Shown: piece by piece, positions 8,767 to 18,191 of the stretch
How positions within the stretch are numbered: position 1 is the first letter of the stretch
How the letters are laid out: every line of letters begins with the position of its first letter
Origin: Nocardioides guangzhouensis
Lineage (GTDB): Bacteria > Actinomycetota > Actinomycetes > Propionibacteriales > Nocardioidaceae
NCBI RefSeq assembly: GCF_004519545.1
Contig: NZ_SDKM01000030.1
Span: 1 to 61,108 of the forward strand
Direction: 5' to 3'
DNA: 61,108 nucleotides
Translations under genes and position numbers: made by a program
Notes under the pieces: model-generated
What the model was told of the DNA's origin: nothing
Database searches by the model: none
What the model saw: the letters and a program-made list of their open reading frames with translations, nothing else

Positions 8767-9585
8767 TCAGAGCAGCGAGCGCAGCTCCCACAGCAAGGGG
8801 TAGTAGCGCAGCGGCAACCGACTGGCCAGGTAGGCCGCGCCGGAGGACCCCCCGGTGCCGGTCTTGGAGCCGATCATCCGCTCCACCATGACCACGTGAC
8901 GGGCCCGCCAGGCGGCCGCCAGCTCGTCGTGCTGGAGCAGCGCCTCGGCCAGCGCCCACACCTCGGGGTACGACGACCGGTCGTGCGCCGCGGTGCGCAG
9001 GCTGGCGCGGATCTCGTCGTCGTCCGCGGCCGCGAGTCCCTGGTCGACGAGCACGCCACGGAAGGCGTCCCACAGCGTCGGCTCCTCCAGCCGCATGGCC
9101 AGCCGGGCCTTCTCGGCGTCGGTCAGCCCGCGGAACCGGTCGACGTACGACGGGTCCTTGGCGCCGGAGAGGAACTCCAGCTCGCGGAACTGGACCGACT
9201 GGAAGCCGGAGGCCGGGGCGAGCCGCTGCCGGAACTCGAGGAAGTCCTGCGGGGTCATCGTCTCCAGCACGTCGATCTGCTGGACCAGCACCCGCTCGAT
9301 CACGTGCATCCGGTTCAGCAGGTGCTGTGCCCACCACAGCCTGCCGTCGTGCATCGCCTGTCGGGCGTTGGTGGCCTCGTGCAGGAGCTGCTGGAACCAC
9401 AGCTCGTAGACCTGGTGGATGGTGATGAACAGCAGCTCGTCGTGGGCCGGCGGGTCCGACTCGAGGTGCTGCGCGTCGAGCAGCTGCCCGAGACGCAGGT
9501 ATGACCCGTAGGTCAGCTGCGCGCCCTGCTCGCCGAAGTGCAGGTCCGGTGCCGCCGTGTCGCCGTGGCTGTTCGTCTCTCCCAT
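8767..9585 (-). CDS. kynA: Tryptophan 2,3-dioxygenase
   Basis: 272 residues from ATG at 9585 (an in-frame ATG at 9615 would add ten residues with no family match). It is a haem dioxygenase that opens the indole ring of tryptophan to N-formylkynurenine, the first step of the kynurenine pathway. Family hallmarks are LTYGSYLRLGQLLDAQ, FITIHQVYELWFQQLLHE (the distal-side His and the aromatic residues that hold the substrate), SVQFRELEFLSG and, near the end, RHVVMVERMIGSKTGTGGS, with the axial haem histidine and substrate-binding loop. No kynureninase or formamidase gene is adjacent. It is transcribed divergently from the DUF2505 pair. Confidence 0.95.
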   Translation of the reverse strand: MGETNSHGDTAAPDLHFGEQGAQLTYGSYLRLGQLLDAQHLESDPPAHDELLFITIHQVYELWFQQLLHEATNARQAMHDGRLWWAQHLLNRMHVIERVLVQQIDVLETMTPQDFLEFRQRLAPASGFQSVQFRELEFLSGAKDPSYVDRFRGLTDAEKARLAMRLEEPTLWDAFRGVLVDQGLAAADDDEIRASLRTAAHDRSSYPEVWALAEALLQHDELAAAWRARHVVMVERMIGSKTGTGGSSGAAYLASRLPLRYYPLLWELRSLL

Positions 9586-9632
9586 GGCCCGGACATTAGC
9601 CACCCCTCCGGGCATCGGCCATGATGACCGCC

Positions 9633-10112
9633 ATGAAGCGCATCTCCCACGACCTGACCTATCCCGGGGCGACCGCCGACCAGGTCTCCGCGATGCTGAT
9701 GACGCCCGCGTTCCGGGAGGCGGTCTGCGATGCGCAGCGCGACATGGTGCGCCGTACCGTCACCGTCGACGGGACCGCGGTGACCGTCGACCAGACCCAG
9801 TCCGGCGACCGGATCCCGGGCTTCGCCAGGACGTTCGTCGGCGACGAGATCCGCATCGTGCAGCAGGAGTCGTGGGGCAGCCCCACCCGAGGCGACATCG
9901 ACGTCAGCATCCCCGGCAAGCCCGGGCAGATCAGCGGCACCGCGACCGTCGAGGAGGACGGCTCCGGCGTCGTCGAGCGCGTCGTCCTCGAGATCACCGT
10001 CGGGATCCCCCTCGTGGGTGGCAAGATCGAGGGACTGGTGGGAGACAAGCTGCTGAAGTCCCTGAGGACCGAGAACGAGGTCGGTCGGCGCTGGCTGGAG
10101 GAGCACGCATGA
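9633..10112 (+). CDS. DUF2505 domain protein, copy 1
   Basis: 159 residues from the ATG at 9633, chosen because it aligns residue for residue with the start of the next gene; ATGs at 9621 and 9624 would add three or four residues. It belongs to the actinobacterial DUF2505 family, with an SRPBCC/START-like layout: an initial strand, a helix ATADQVSAMLMTPAFREAV, a long antiparallel sheet and a final helix (IEGLVGDKLLKSLRTENEVGRRWL). Function unknown; such folds bind hydrophobic ligands. It overlaps the next gene by an ATGA, so the two are co-transcribed. Confidence 0.85.
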   Translation: MKRISHDLTYPGATADQVSAMLMTPAFREAVCDAQRDMVRRTVTVDGTAVTVDQTQSGDRIPGFARTFVGDEIRIVQQESWGSPTRGDIDVSIPGKPGQISGTATVEEDGSGVVERVVLEITVGIPLVGGKIEGLVGDKLLKSLRTENEVGRRWLEEHA

Positions 10113-10600
10113 GCCTGAAGTTCCACAAGGAGATCCGTTTCGAGGCACCGCTCGAGCAGGTCTACGCGATGCTGGGCGACGCGGCGTTCCGCGAGAAGGT
10201 CGCCGCCGAGGCGGGAGCCGACTCCTACGACGTCTCGGTCACCCCGAACGGCCCCGACGGCTTCGCCGCGGTGGTCGAGACCCAGCAGTCCTCCCGGGAC
10301 CTGCCCGGGTTGGCCCGCAAGTTCCTCGGCGACGAGTACACCATCCGCCAGGAGGAGACCTGGGCCGAGCCGGACGAGGGCGCCCTCGACATCACGATCC
10401 CGGGCACCCCGGGCGTGATCGGCGGCATCGTCTCCCTGCGGTCCGAGGGCGACGCCACGGTCCAGACCGTCGACACCGACATCCACGTCGGCATCCCGCT
10501 GATCGGCGGCAAGGTCGAGAAGCTGATCGGTCAGGTGCTGGGCAACCTGCTCAAGCTGCAGGGCCGGGTCGGCAACGACTGGCTCGCCGGCGGCCGCTGA
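10109..10600 (+). CDS. DUF2505 domain protein, copy 2
   Basis: 163 residues, a tandem paralogue of the preceding gene. Shared blocks include AMLGDAAFREKV versus AMLMTPAFREAV, LPGLARKFLGDEYTIRQEE versus PGFARTFVGDEIRIVQQE, and GIPLIGGKVEKLIG versus GIPLVGGKIEGLVG. The ATG overlaps the upstream stop (ATGA), giving translational coupling. The arrangement suggests a duplication and perhaps a heterodimer. No catalytic residues stand out and there is no signal peptide, so it is probably a cytosolic ligand-binding protein of unknown role. Confidence 0.87.
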   Translation: MSLKFHKEIRFEAPLEQVYAMLGDAAFREKVAAEAGADSYDVSVTPNGPDGFAAVVETQQSSRDLPGLARKFLGDEYTIRQEETWAEPDEGALDITIPGTPGVIGGIVSLRSEGDATVQTVDTDIHVGIPLIGGKVEKLIGQVLGNLLKLQGRVGNDWLAGGR

Positions 10601-10681
10601 CCCCTCCCGACGGATCTGGCCAACTGGTCCAGAACCCCGGCACGTGTGTCAACCTGAGACGCGGTCGAACGACTCTCGGGC

Positions 10682-11064
10682 ATGACGAGCTCCGTGCCGG
10701 AGGAGATGCTGCCGATGGGTGGTGAGGGGCGTGCCGACGGCGGGTGCGGGACGGCGACGCCGGCGACCCGTGTCGAGCTCGTCGACGTGCTGTTCCGCCG
10801 TCACTACGCCGCGCTCCTCCGTCTCGGTGTCGTCATGCTGGGCAGTCGCGAGGCCGCCGAGGACGCCGTCCAGGACGCCTTCGTCTCCCTGCACCGCCAG
10901 TGGTCCTCACTGCGAGACCCGGAGGCCGCCGAGGCGTACCTCCGTTCCGCGGTGCTCAACCGCTGCCGGTCGTGGGTACGGCGACGATCAGCGAGGGGTC
11001 GGTCAAGGCCCACACCCATCGCGGATTGCAGGCCCTGCAGCAGCGGATCGAGGTGACCCGATGA
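10682..11064 (+). pseudogene. ECF/SigE-family sigma factor gene with internal deletion and frameshift
   Basis: The first part encodes sigma region 2 intact: VDVLFRRHYAALLRLGVVML, EAAEDAVQDAFVSLHRQWSS and EAYLRSAVLNRCRSWVRR. About at 10975-11000 the frame changes and the sequence resumes with TISEGSVKAHTHRGLQALQQ, the recognition-helix end of region 4, ending at TGA 11062-11064. The linker and most of region 4 (roughly 50 residues expected between these motifs) are missing, and the two halves are in different frames. The stop still overlaps the ATG of the next gene (ATGA), as in an intact sigma/anti-sigma pair. The frame read from 10682 instead ends at 11056. No functional sigma factor is expected. 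Confidence 0.8.
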
Positions 11065-12062
11065 GCAGCATCGAAGAGCGACTCGCGCGGGACATCGCGG
11101 CAGTGACACGAGGTGTCGTGGTGACCGAGCAAGACCTGAGGAATGCAAGCAACGCCGTGGACGAGCGGCTCGACACGCAGCGGAGGCTCGGCCGTCGCCG
11201 TACCCTCGCCGCCGTCGCGGCTGCCGCGGTGGTGCTCCCGATCGTGGGGGTCGGCGTCTACCGGACGCTGGGCGACGACAGGTCGGCCCCGCCGGCGGGT
11301 CCCGCGCCGGCGCCGTCGCCCTCCGTCGACGTGAACGCGGACTTCCTCGCAGGGGACGCGCCGACGCCCGACCTCCTCCAGGGGGTCTGGCGAGTGGACG
11401 ACGGCGTCGTCCACCTGCGGTTCTCGGCCCCCGACTACGTTGCGTCCGACGACCGGGGTCGCCTGTTCGACGACCCGGCCGTCGAGGGCAGGTACGAGAT
11501 CGAGGGCGACCTGGTCACGGTGCACGTCTCCGGGGGACGCGCCGGCTGTGCCGGACAGACCTTCGCCATGCGCGCCTCCCTCCCGGAGCCCGGCTTCGCG
11601 CACGTCGTGCACACCCAGCCGGGAACGGGCAGCTGCTCCCAGATGCGGGACGCGCGGTGGGTCCTGGAGCAGGTCGCGCCGTCGAAGGGCCTGGAGGACC
11701 TCGGTTTCTCCGCTGAGCCCGGCTGGGGGCCGGCGACGGGCCTGCCGGGGTCCCTGTACGGCGTCTGGGTGGCCGAACGTGGTGGGCACGTGCTGGAGAT
11801 CGACCCCGACGGCTCCTACTCCGTGATCGACGAGTCCGGTGAGCCGGTCGACCGTGGCCAGTGGTCGCTGCGCGGCAGGGGCCTCACGCTGACCAGCTCC
11901 GCGGACTCCAGCGCCTGCAGCGCGGGAGACCGCCTCGTCTGGAGCGGGCTGGAGCAGGTCGACCCCGGCACCACCGGCATGCGCGGGACGGTGGCGGAGA
12001 ACACCTGCGCGGCCGCCTGGGCGGACAAGACGTGGGTCCTGGTCCCCCACGAGGGCAGCTGA
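11061..12062 (+). CDS. Membrane-anchored partner of the broken sigma factor (putative anti-sigma-like protein)
   Basis: 333 residues. The N-terminal 40 residues are cytosolic (MSSIEERLARDIAAVTRG, then a basic LDTQRRLGRRR), one transmembrane helix follows near residues 48-68 (TLAAVAAAAVVLPIVGVGVY), then a Pro-rich linker and an extracytoplasmic domain of about 250 residues with two related lipocalin-like halves (LLQGVWRVDDGVVHLRF and LYGVWVAERGGHVLEIDPDG). The topology fits a membrane-bound anti-sigma factor, and the start codon overlaps the sigma gene stop. I see no zinc-finger anti-sigma motif. If it did bind the sigma factor, it has lost its partner in this strain. Confidence 0.7.
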   Translation: MSSIEERLARDIAAVTRGVVVTEQDLRNASNAVDERLDTQRRLGRRRTLAAVAAAAVVLPIVGVGVYRTLGDDRSAPPAGPAPAPSPSVDVNADFLAGDAPTPDLLQGVWRVDDGVVHLRFSAPDYVASDDRGRLFDDPAVEGRYEIEGDLVTVHVSGGRAGCAGQTFAMRASLPEPGFAHVVHTQPGTGSCSQMRDARWVLEQVAPSKGLEDLGFSAEPGWGPATGLPGSLYGVWVAERGGHVLEIDPDGSYSVIDESGEPVDRGQWSLRGRGLTLTSSADSSACSAGDRLVWSGLEQVDPGTTGMRGTVAENTCAAAWADKTWVLVPHEGS

Positions 12063-12066
12063 CTCC

Positions 12067-12142
12067 AGCGGCCAGGTCGTGCGCGCCGAGTGGCCAGCGC
12101 TTGCGCAAGACCTGGCCACTGGTCCCGCAAGGGCTGGCCGCT
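12067..12142. terminator. Nested inverted repeats between convergent genes
   Basis: An outer pair AGCGGCCAG (12067-12075) / CTGGCCGCT (12134-12142) encloses an inner pair GTGGCCAG (12090-12097) / CTGGCCAC (12112-12119), with the palindrome CTTGCGCAAG (12100-12109) at the centre. It sits between two gene 3' ends and probably serves as a bidirectional terminator. AGCGGCCAG recurs at 14364, after the WYL gene. Confidence 0.65.
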
Positions 12143-12161
12143 CGGCGGTGCTGCGTCGTGG

Positions 12162-13298
12162 TCAGCGGCTTCCGGCGAAGAACGACCGGAGGTCGGCGAC
12201 CACGTCCTCGGGCACCTCGAGCGACGCATAGTGGCCGCCGCGCGGGAGCTCCGACCAGTGCTCGATGTTCGCGTTGTCCCGCTCGGCGAAGGCCCGGATG
12301 GTCTGGAAGTCGTCCTTGAAGACAGCCACCCCGATCCGGCCCTGGCTGACCACGGGCTCGGCGCCGGCGTGCTGCTCCTCGTAGTGGTAGCGCGCCGCCG
12401 TCGCGTAGGTGTTCGTGAGCCAGTACAGGGTGGCCTGCGCCAGCACCTGGTCCGGCGACACCAGGCTGGTGCCGTTGCCGAAGCTCTCGAACAGCTCGCT
12501 GTAGGCGAGCACCGCCACCGGGGAGTCGGCGAGCCCGGCCGCCACCGTCTGCGGGCGGGTGCCGTTCATCGCGTTGTAGCCGCCGACGCTCTGGAACCAC
12601 TGGAGGTGGGCGAGCGCGGCGTACTCCTTCTCCCCGAAGCCGTCCATCTCGCCGGGCGCGCCGGTGGGGAACGAGAACAGCTGCAGCACGTGGGCGCCGA
12701 GGAAGCCCTCGGGGTCCAGCACGGCGAGCTCCCGCGAGACCAGCGCGCCGCCGTCGCTCCCGTGCGTGCCGTAGCCGTCGTAGCCGAGCCGGCGCATCAG
12801 CGCGTCGTACGTCCGCGCCACCCGGGCCATCGTCCACGGACCGTCCGCGACCGGCGTCGAGAAGCCGAAGCCGGGCATCGACGGCACCACGACGTGGAAC
12901 GCGTCCTCCTCGCGGCCGCCGTGGGCGACCGGGTTCGTCAGCGGCTCGATCATGTCGAGGAAGTCGAGGACCGATCCGGGATAGGTGTGCGCGAGCAGCA
13001 GCGGCCGGGCGCCCTCGACCTCGGAGCGGACGTGCAGGAAGTGGACGGTCTGGCCCTCGATCTCCGTCAGGTGGTTCGGGAAGGCGTCGAGCCGGGCCTC
13101 GACCTCGCGCCAGTCGAGCTGCTTCCAGCGCTCGACCATGTCGCGCAGGTAGGACTGCGGCGTCCCGTAGTCCCAGGAGTCGCCGGGCGCGGCCGGCGCG
13201 AAGCGGGTGCGCTCGAGCCGCTCGCGCAGGTCGTCGAGGTCGGCCTGGGGGAAGTGCGGGTGGAAGGGACGGATCTCGGTGGTGGTCGCGGTGGTCAT
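12162..13298 (-). CDS. Epoxide hydrolase-type alpha/beta hydrolase
   Basis: 378 residues with the epoxide hydrolase N-terminal (EHN) domain (residues 8-110: PFHPHFPQADLDDLRERLER ... EIEGQTVHFLHV) followed by an alpha/beta-hydrolase core. The oxyanion loop is HTYPGSVLDF (104-113), the nucleophile elbow is THGSDGGALVS with Asp182 as the likely nucleophile, MPGFGFS is at 141-147, and the base His lies in RGGHYASLEVPEDVV near the C-terminus. The family opens epoxides to diols. A GGAG ribosome site precedes the ATG. It is transcribed divergently from the WYL regulator, which probably controls it through the operator-like repeat at 13349-13367. Confidence 0.9.
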   Translation of the reverse strand: MTTATTTEIRPFHPHFPQADLDDLRERLERTRFAPAAPGDSWDYGTPQSYLRDMVERWKQLDWREVEARLDAFPNHLTEIEGQTVHFLHVRSEVEGARPLLLAHTYPGSVLDFLDMIEPLTNPVAHGGREEDAFHVVVPSMPGFGFSTPVADGPWTMARVARTYDALMRRLGYDGYGTHGSDGGALVSRELAVLDPEGFLGAHVLQLFSFPTGAPGEMDGFGEKEYAALAHLQWFQSVGGYNAMNGTRPQTVAAGLADSPVAVLAYSELFESFGNGTSLVSPDQVLAQATLYWLTNTYATAARYHYEEQHAGAEPVVSQGRIGVAVFKDDFQTIRAFAERDNANIEHWSELPRGGHYASLEVPEDVVADLRSFFAGSR

Positions 13299-13348
13299 CG
13301 TGTGCTCCTCGTTCGGTGTGACCTGGTACGTCGACGGTAGGAGGAGTG

Positions 13349-13367
13349 CCGGAAGGACAACTTCCGG
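13349..13367. promoter_or_regulatory. Candidate operator CCGGAAG-N5-CTTCCGG
   Basis: A perfect 7-bp inverted repeat with a 5-bp spacer lies in the 116-bp gap between the divergent epoxide hydrolase and WYL regulator genes. It is followed by TATTCT (13369-13374), a possible -10 box for the regulator, and on the other strand it overlaps TTGTCC, a possible -35 for the hydrolase. The placement suits autorepression and repression of the hydrolase. Confidence 0.5.
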
Positions 13368-13414
13368 TATTCTGAACGGTCAGACAGCTTCCTCGATCCG
13401 TGTTCGGAGGCGGC

Positions 13415-14356
13415 ATGCGCGAGACCTCGGCCCGGATGCTGGCCCTCCTCGGCCTGCTGCAGTCCCGGCCCGACTGGTCCGCGGCCGAGCTCGCGGAACG
13501 TTTCGGCGTGACCGACCGGACCGTGCGCAACGACGTGACCCGCCTCCGCGAGCTCGGCTACCCGGTCGACGCCGGTCGCGGTCCCGGGGGCCGCTACCGT
13601 CTCGGCGTCGGCGCCAAGCTGCCACCGCTGCTCCTCGACGAGGACGAGGCGGTCGCGGTCGTGGTCGGCCTGCGCGCCGCGACCGGCATCGGCGGGTTCG
13701 AGGAGTCGGGCGGCCGGGCGCTCACCAAGCTCGAGCAGGTGCTGCCCGACCACCTGCGCCAGCGGCTGACCGCGCTGCGCCAGGCGACCAGCGCCGGACC
13801 GGTCAACACCGAGTCCAACGTCGAGGACCCGGTGGTCGACGCCGAGGTGCTCAACGAGATCGCGGCGGCCATCCGCGACCACCGGGGTCTGCGTGCGTTC
13901 TACGGGGAGGACCGCTGCGAGGTCGAGCCCTACCACCTGGTGGGCTGGCAGCGGCGGTGGTACCTCGTCGGCCGGGACCCGGCCTCCGGCGCCTGGGCGC
14001 CGTACCGCGTCGACTGGCTGCACCTCCGTGTCCCCGGCGGACGCCGGTTCACCCCACTGCCGTTCCCGGGCGACCTCACGGCGTTCGTGGTCCGCGAGGT
14101 CGCGCGCACCGGCTGGGCCGTCCACGCCCGGATCCGCGTCCACGCCCCGGCAGACGAGGTGCTGGACCGGATCAACCCCGCGGTCGGCACGGTCGAGGCG
14201 GTCTCCGACACCGAGTCGGTCCTGGTCACCGGCGGCGACAGCCTCGAGGTCGTCGCGGTCTGGATCGGGATGCTGGGACTGGACTTCTCGGTGGACGAGC
14301 CGGCCGCGCTCCGCGACCACCTGCGGACGCTGGCCCGGCGCTACGACCGCGCCTGA
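13415..14356 (+). CDS. WYL-domain transcriptional regulator (YafY/DeoR type)
   Basis: 313 residues from ATG 13415, chosen for the CGGAGG ribosome site 4 nt upstream (a GTG at 13400 is upstream of that site). It has an N-terminal winged helix-turn-helix (residues 1-60, LLQSRPDWSAAELAERFGV then TVRNDVTRLRELGYPV), a WYL domain around 150-220 (RAFYGEDRCEVEPYHLVGWQ, RRWYLVG) and a WCX-type C-terminal extension. WYL domains bind ligands or nucleic acids and act as regulators. It is divergent from the epoxide hydrolase and is likely its local regulator. Confidence 0.9.
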   Translation: MRETSARMLALLGLLQSRPDWSAAELAERFGVTDRTVRNDVTRLRELGYPVDAGRGPGGRYRLGVGAKLPPLLLDEDEAVAVVVGLRAATGIGGFEESGGRALTKLEQVLPDHLRQRLTALRQATSAGPVNTESNVEDPVVDAEVLNEIAAAIRDHRGLRAFYGEDRCEVEPYHLVGWQRRWYLVGRDPASGAWAPYRVDWLHLRVPGGRRFTPLPFPGDLTAFVVREVARTGWAVHARIRVHAPADEVLDRINPAVGTVEAVSDTESVLVTGGDSLEVVAVWIGMLGLDFSVDEPAALRDHLRTLARRYDRA

Positions 14357-14387
14357 CCCGCACCAGCGGCCAGTTCTTGCCTCTCGG

Positions 14388-14573
14388 CTACTCCTTGTCC
14401 AGCGGCGGGTCCGGGTCGACCGCGGCGGCGGCCCGCTCGTCGGCCAGGTCCTGTCGCCGGCGGAACCAGACGACCACGCACAGCACCACGAACGGACCGA
14501 ACGCGATCGCCAGCACCAGCAGCTGCTCGAACGGGTGCAGCCCGCCGAGGTGCAGCGGGAGCGGAACAGGCAC
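14388..14573 (-). CDS. Small single-helix membrane protein
   Basis: 61 residues: a short N-terminus, one hydrophobic helix at about 16-37 (EQLLVLAIAFGPFVVLCVVVWF), then a basic stop-transfer RRRQD and an acidic tail ending in PPLDKE. It begins 3 bp after the stop of the pyrroline-5-carboxylate dehydrogenase gene, so it is the last gene of that operon. No known family comes to mind. The compact spacing and typical codon use support a real gene; its role is unknown. Confidence 0.65.
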   Translation of the reverse strand: MPVPLPLHLGGLHPFEQLLVLAIAFGPFVVLCVVVWFRRRQDLADERAAAAVDPDPPLDKE

Positions 14574-14576
14574 GGG

Positions 14577-16241
<1,665 letters not shown>

Positions 16242-16251
16242 GCGGCCGAGA

Positions 16252-16599
16252 CTAGCGACCGGACCGCCCGTCGAGCAGGTCGGGGATCTCCTGGGTCGCG
16301 AACCAGGCCAGGTCGGCCTCCGGGTCGGGGTCGTCCTCGGTGTCCGCGTGCACCGACACCCAGCGCTTGCGAGGCAGGTCACCGTCCGTGTCGGCGACCT
16401 CCGCGACCAGCACCACCCGGCGCCCCGGGCCGTCGAGGAGCAGCGCCGCATCGTCCGCGGCCGCCATCAGCGCGTCGTACTCCGCCTCCTCGTCGTCCCC
16501 CGGCGCGACCAGCCGCTCGTCGGCGGCGGGCACCCGCCCCGCCTCGACGTACGCCGCGAGCCGGTCGAGGGTGGTGGGGACGTAGACCCGGGTGCTCAC
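16252..16599 (-). CDS. Small conserved actinobacterial protein (DUF6912-like)
   Basis: 115 residues starting VSTRVYVPTTLDRLAAYVEAG, a start typical of a short actinobacterial family (DUF6912 as I recall it). A repeated Ala- and Asp-rich helical stretch is followed by RRVVLVAEVADTDG and an acidic C-terminus. There is no signal peptide or membrane segment. The GTG overlaps the stop of the acyltransferase gene (GTGA), so translation is coupled, and rocA starts 10 bp downstream. Function unknown. Confidence 0.75.
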   Translation of the reverse strand: MSTRVYVPTTLDRLAAYVEAGRVPAADERLVAPGDDEEAEYDALMAAADDAALLLDGPGRRVVLVAEVADTDGDLPRKRWVSVHADTEDDPDPEADLAWFATQEIPDLLDGRSGR

Positions 16600-18035
16600 T
16601 TCTTCACCGGCTTCCGGCGCCCACGAGGCGCCCGCGGCCGGGACTCGCTGGAGCTGTCGACGAGCTCCTCGAGCGCCTCGGTCACACACTGGCCGAGCAG
16701 CTGTACGTCGGGCAGCGCGTCGCGGTCGGCGGTCAGGCCGTAGTAGACCCCGCCGTCGTACGACGTGATGCCGATCGCCAGCGCCTGGCCCGGCAGCAGC
16801 GGCTGCACCGGATAGGTCTCGAGCATCCGCGCCCCGGCGGCGTACAGCGGGAACTGCGGGCCGGGCACGTTGGTCACCGCGACGTGGAAGCCGCGGCGCA
16901 CCTCGTCGGCGGCGACCCGGGTGCCCAGCGCGTGGAACGTGGTCGGCGCGAAGCCCGCGATGCCGGCCAGCCGGTTGGCAGCCACCGCACGGCCGGTCTC
17001 GCTGTGCGCCTGGAACGCGTAGGAGACCTGGTGCAGCCGGACCACCGGGCTGGCCTCGCCGATCGGGAGCGCCACCAGGTGGCCGGTGATCTGGGTTCCC
17101 AGCGAGGTCGCCTCGAGGTCGTCGTCGATCACCGACATCGGCACCATCGCCTTGAGCTGCCTCATCCCCGACGACGGCGTGCCGCGCGCCATCAGCCAGG
17201 CCCGGAGCGCGCCGGTGACCGTGGCCAGGACGACGTCGTTGACCGAGCCGCCGTGCACGGCCCGGACCCGGCGGTAGTCCTCGAGGTCGGTGCGCACGGT
17301 CACGAACCGGCGCTGCTCGGACAGGTGGGCCGACAGCGGCGACTCGGGGTGGGGGCGGCGGTTGGCCAGCGCGTTGACCACCTGGCCTACCCGGTCCCGG
17401 GTCGCGGACGCACCGCGAAGCAGCGACTCGGCGCGGCTGCGCGTGGTCGCGGCCAGGGTGTGCGGGTCGCGGACGCTCTCGACCACCGCGTCGACGGCCA
17501 GCCCGGTTGCCGTCGGCGGGCGGCGCGGCATCCAGTCGTCGGCGTCGAGGTCCTTGGCCTGGGGCGTGGTGTCGAGGAGCACCTGCCCGAGGTCGACGGT
17601 CTCGACCCCGTCGACGAGGACCTGGTGCGACTTCGACAGGATCGCGACCCGGCCCTCGGAGAGGCCCTCGATGAAGTAGACCTCCCACAGCGGGCGGCTC
17701 AGGTCGAGCGGCCGCGACATGATCCGGCCCACCAGCTCGCGCAGCTGCTCGATGGTGCCGGGCCGGGGCAGCCCGGACCGGCGTACGTGGAAGCTCAGGT
17801 CGAAGCGCGCGTCGTCCACCCACACGGGGTTGGCGATCCGGCCCGGGACCTGCTGGATCCGCTGCCGGTAGCGCGGGACGAACGCGATCCGGTCCGCGAT
17901 CAGCTCGGTCAGGCGCGCGTAGTCGAACCCGGAGTCGCCCGGGTCGAAGACCTCCAGGGTCGCGTTGTGCATCGGGGCCGAGGAGGACTCGCTGGCCAGG
18001 AACGCCAGGTCCCGCGGCCGCAGCCGCTCACTCAT
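16596..18035 (-). CDS. Wax ester synthase / diacylglycerol O-acyltransferase family protein
   Basis: 479 residues from ATG 18035, chosen over GTG 18041 because AGGAG sits 5 nt upstream of the ATG. WS/DGAT enzymes move an acyl group from acyl-CoA to a fatty alcohol or diacylglycerol to make storage lipid. Family blocks seen are PRDLAFLASESSSAPMHN, SRPLWEVYFIEGL, VNDVVLATVTGALRAWL, TNVPGPQFPLYAAG and LAIGITSYDGGVYYGLTAD. The active-site motif HHxxxDG reads HQVLVDG (17607-17627): the second His is Gln. Activity is therefore uncertain. First gene of the minus-strand operon that includes rocA. Confidence 0.87.
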   Translation of the reverse strand: MSERLRPRDLAFLASESSSAPMHNATLEVFDPGDSGFDYARLTELIADRIAFVPRYRQRIQQVPGRIANPVWVDDARFDLSFHVRRSGLPRPGTIEQLRELVGRIMSRPLDLSRPLWEVYFIEGLSEGRVAILSKSHQVLVDGVETVDLGQVLLDTTPQAKDLDADDWMPRRPPTATGLAVDAVVESVRDPHTLAATTRSRAESLLRGASATRDRVGQVVNALANRRPHPESPLSAHLSEQRRFVTVRTDLEDYRRVRAVHGGSVNDVVLATVTGALRAWLMARGTPSSGMRQLKAMVPMSVIDDDLEATSLGTQITGHLVALPIGEASPVVRLHQVSYAFQAHSETGRAVAANRLAGIAGFAPTTFHALGTRVAADEVRRGFHVAVTNVPGPQFPLYAAGARMLETYPVQPLLPGQALAIGITSYDGGVYYGLTADRDALPDVQLLGQCVTEALEELVDSSSESRPRAPRGRRKPVKK

Positions 18036-18191
18036 GCTCACTCCTGTGTCCGCGACCGGTCGTCGAGCGCTCCCACGACCACCGTCCGGCCCCGGTGGTC
18101 ATCTCCTTGCCCTGCATGGGATTCTGGCAGAGACCCGGCCCGGGTGCGGGTGGGTCCCCGTCTCGATCGAACCGTGTCCGAGGAGTACGTC

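Noticed and set aside
10601..10681. GTCAAC...CGGTCGAAC upstream of the broken sigma gene as an ECF promoter
   Set aside because: It resembles an ECF promoter pair only loosely and I could not match it to a known consensus, so it is not called as a feature.
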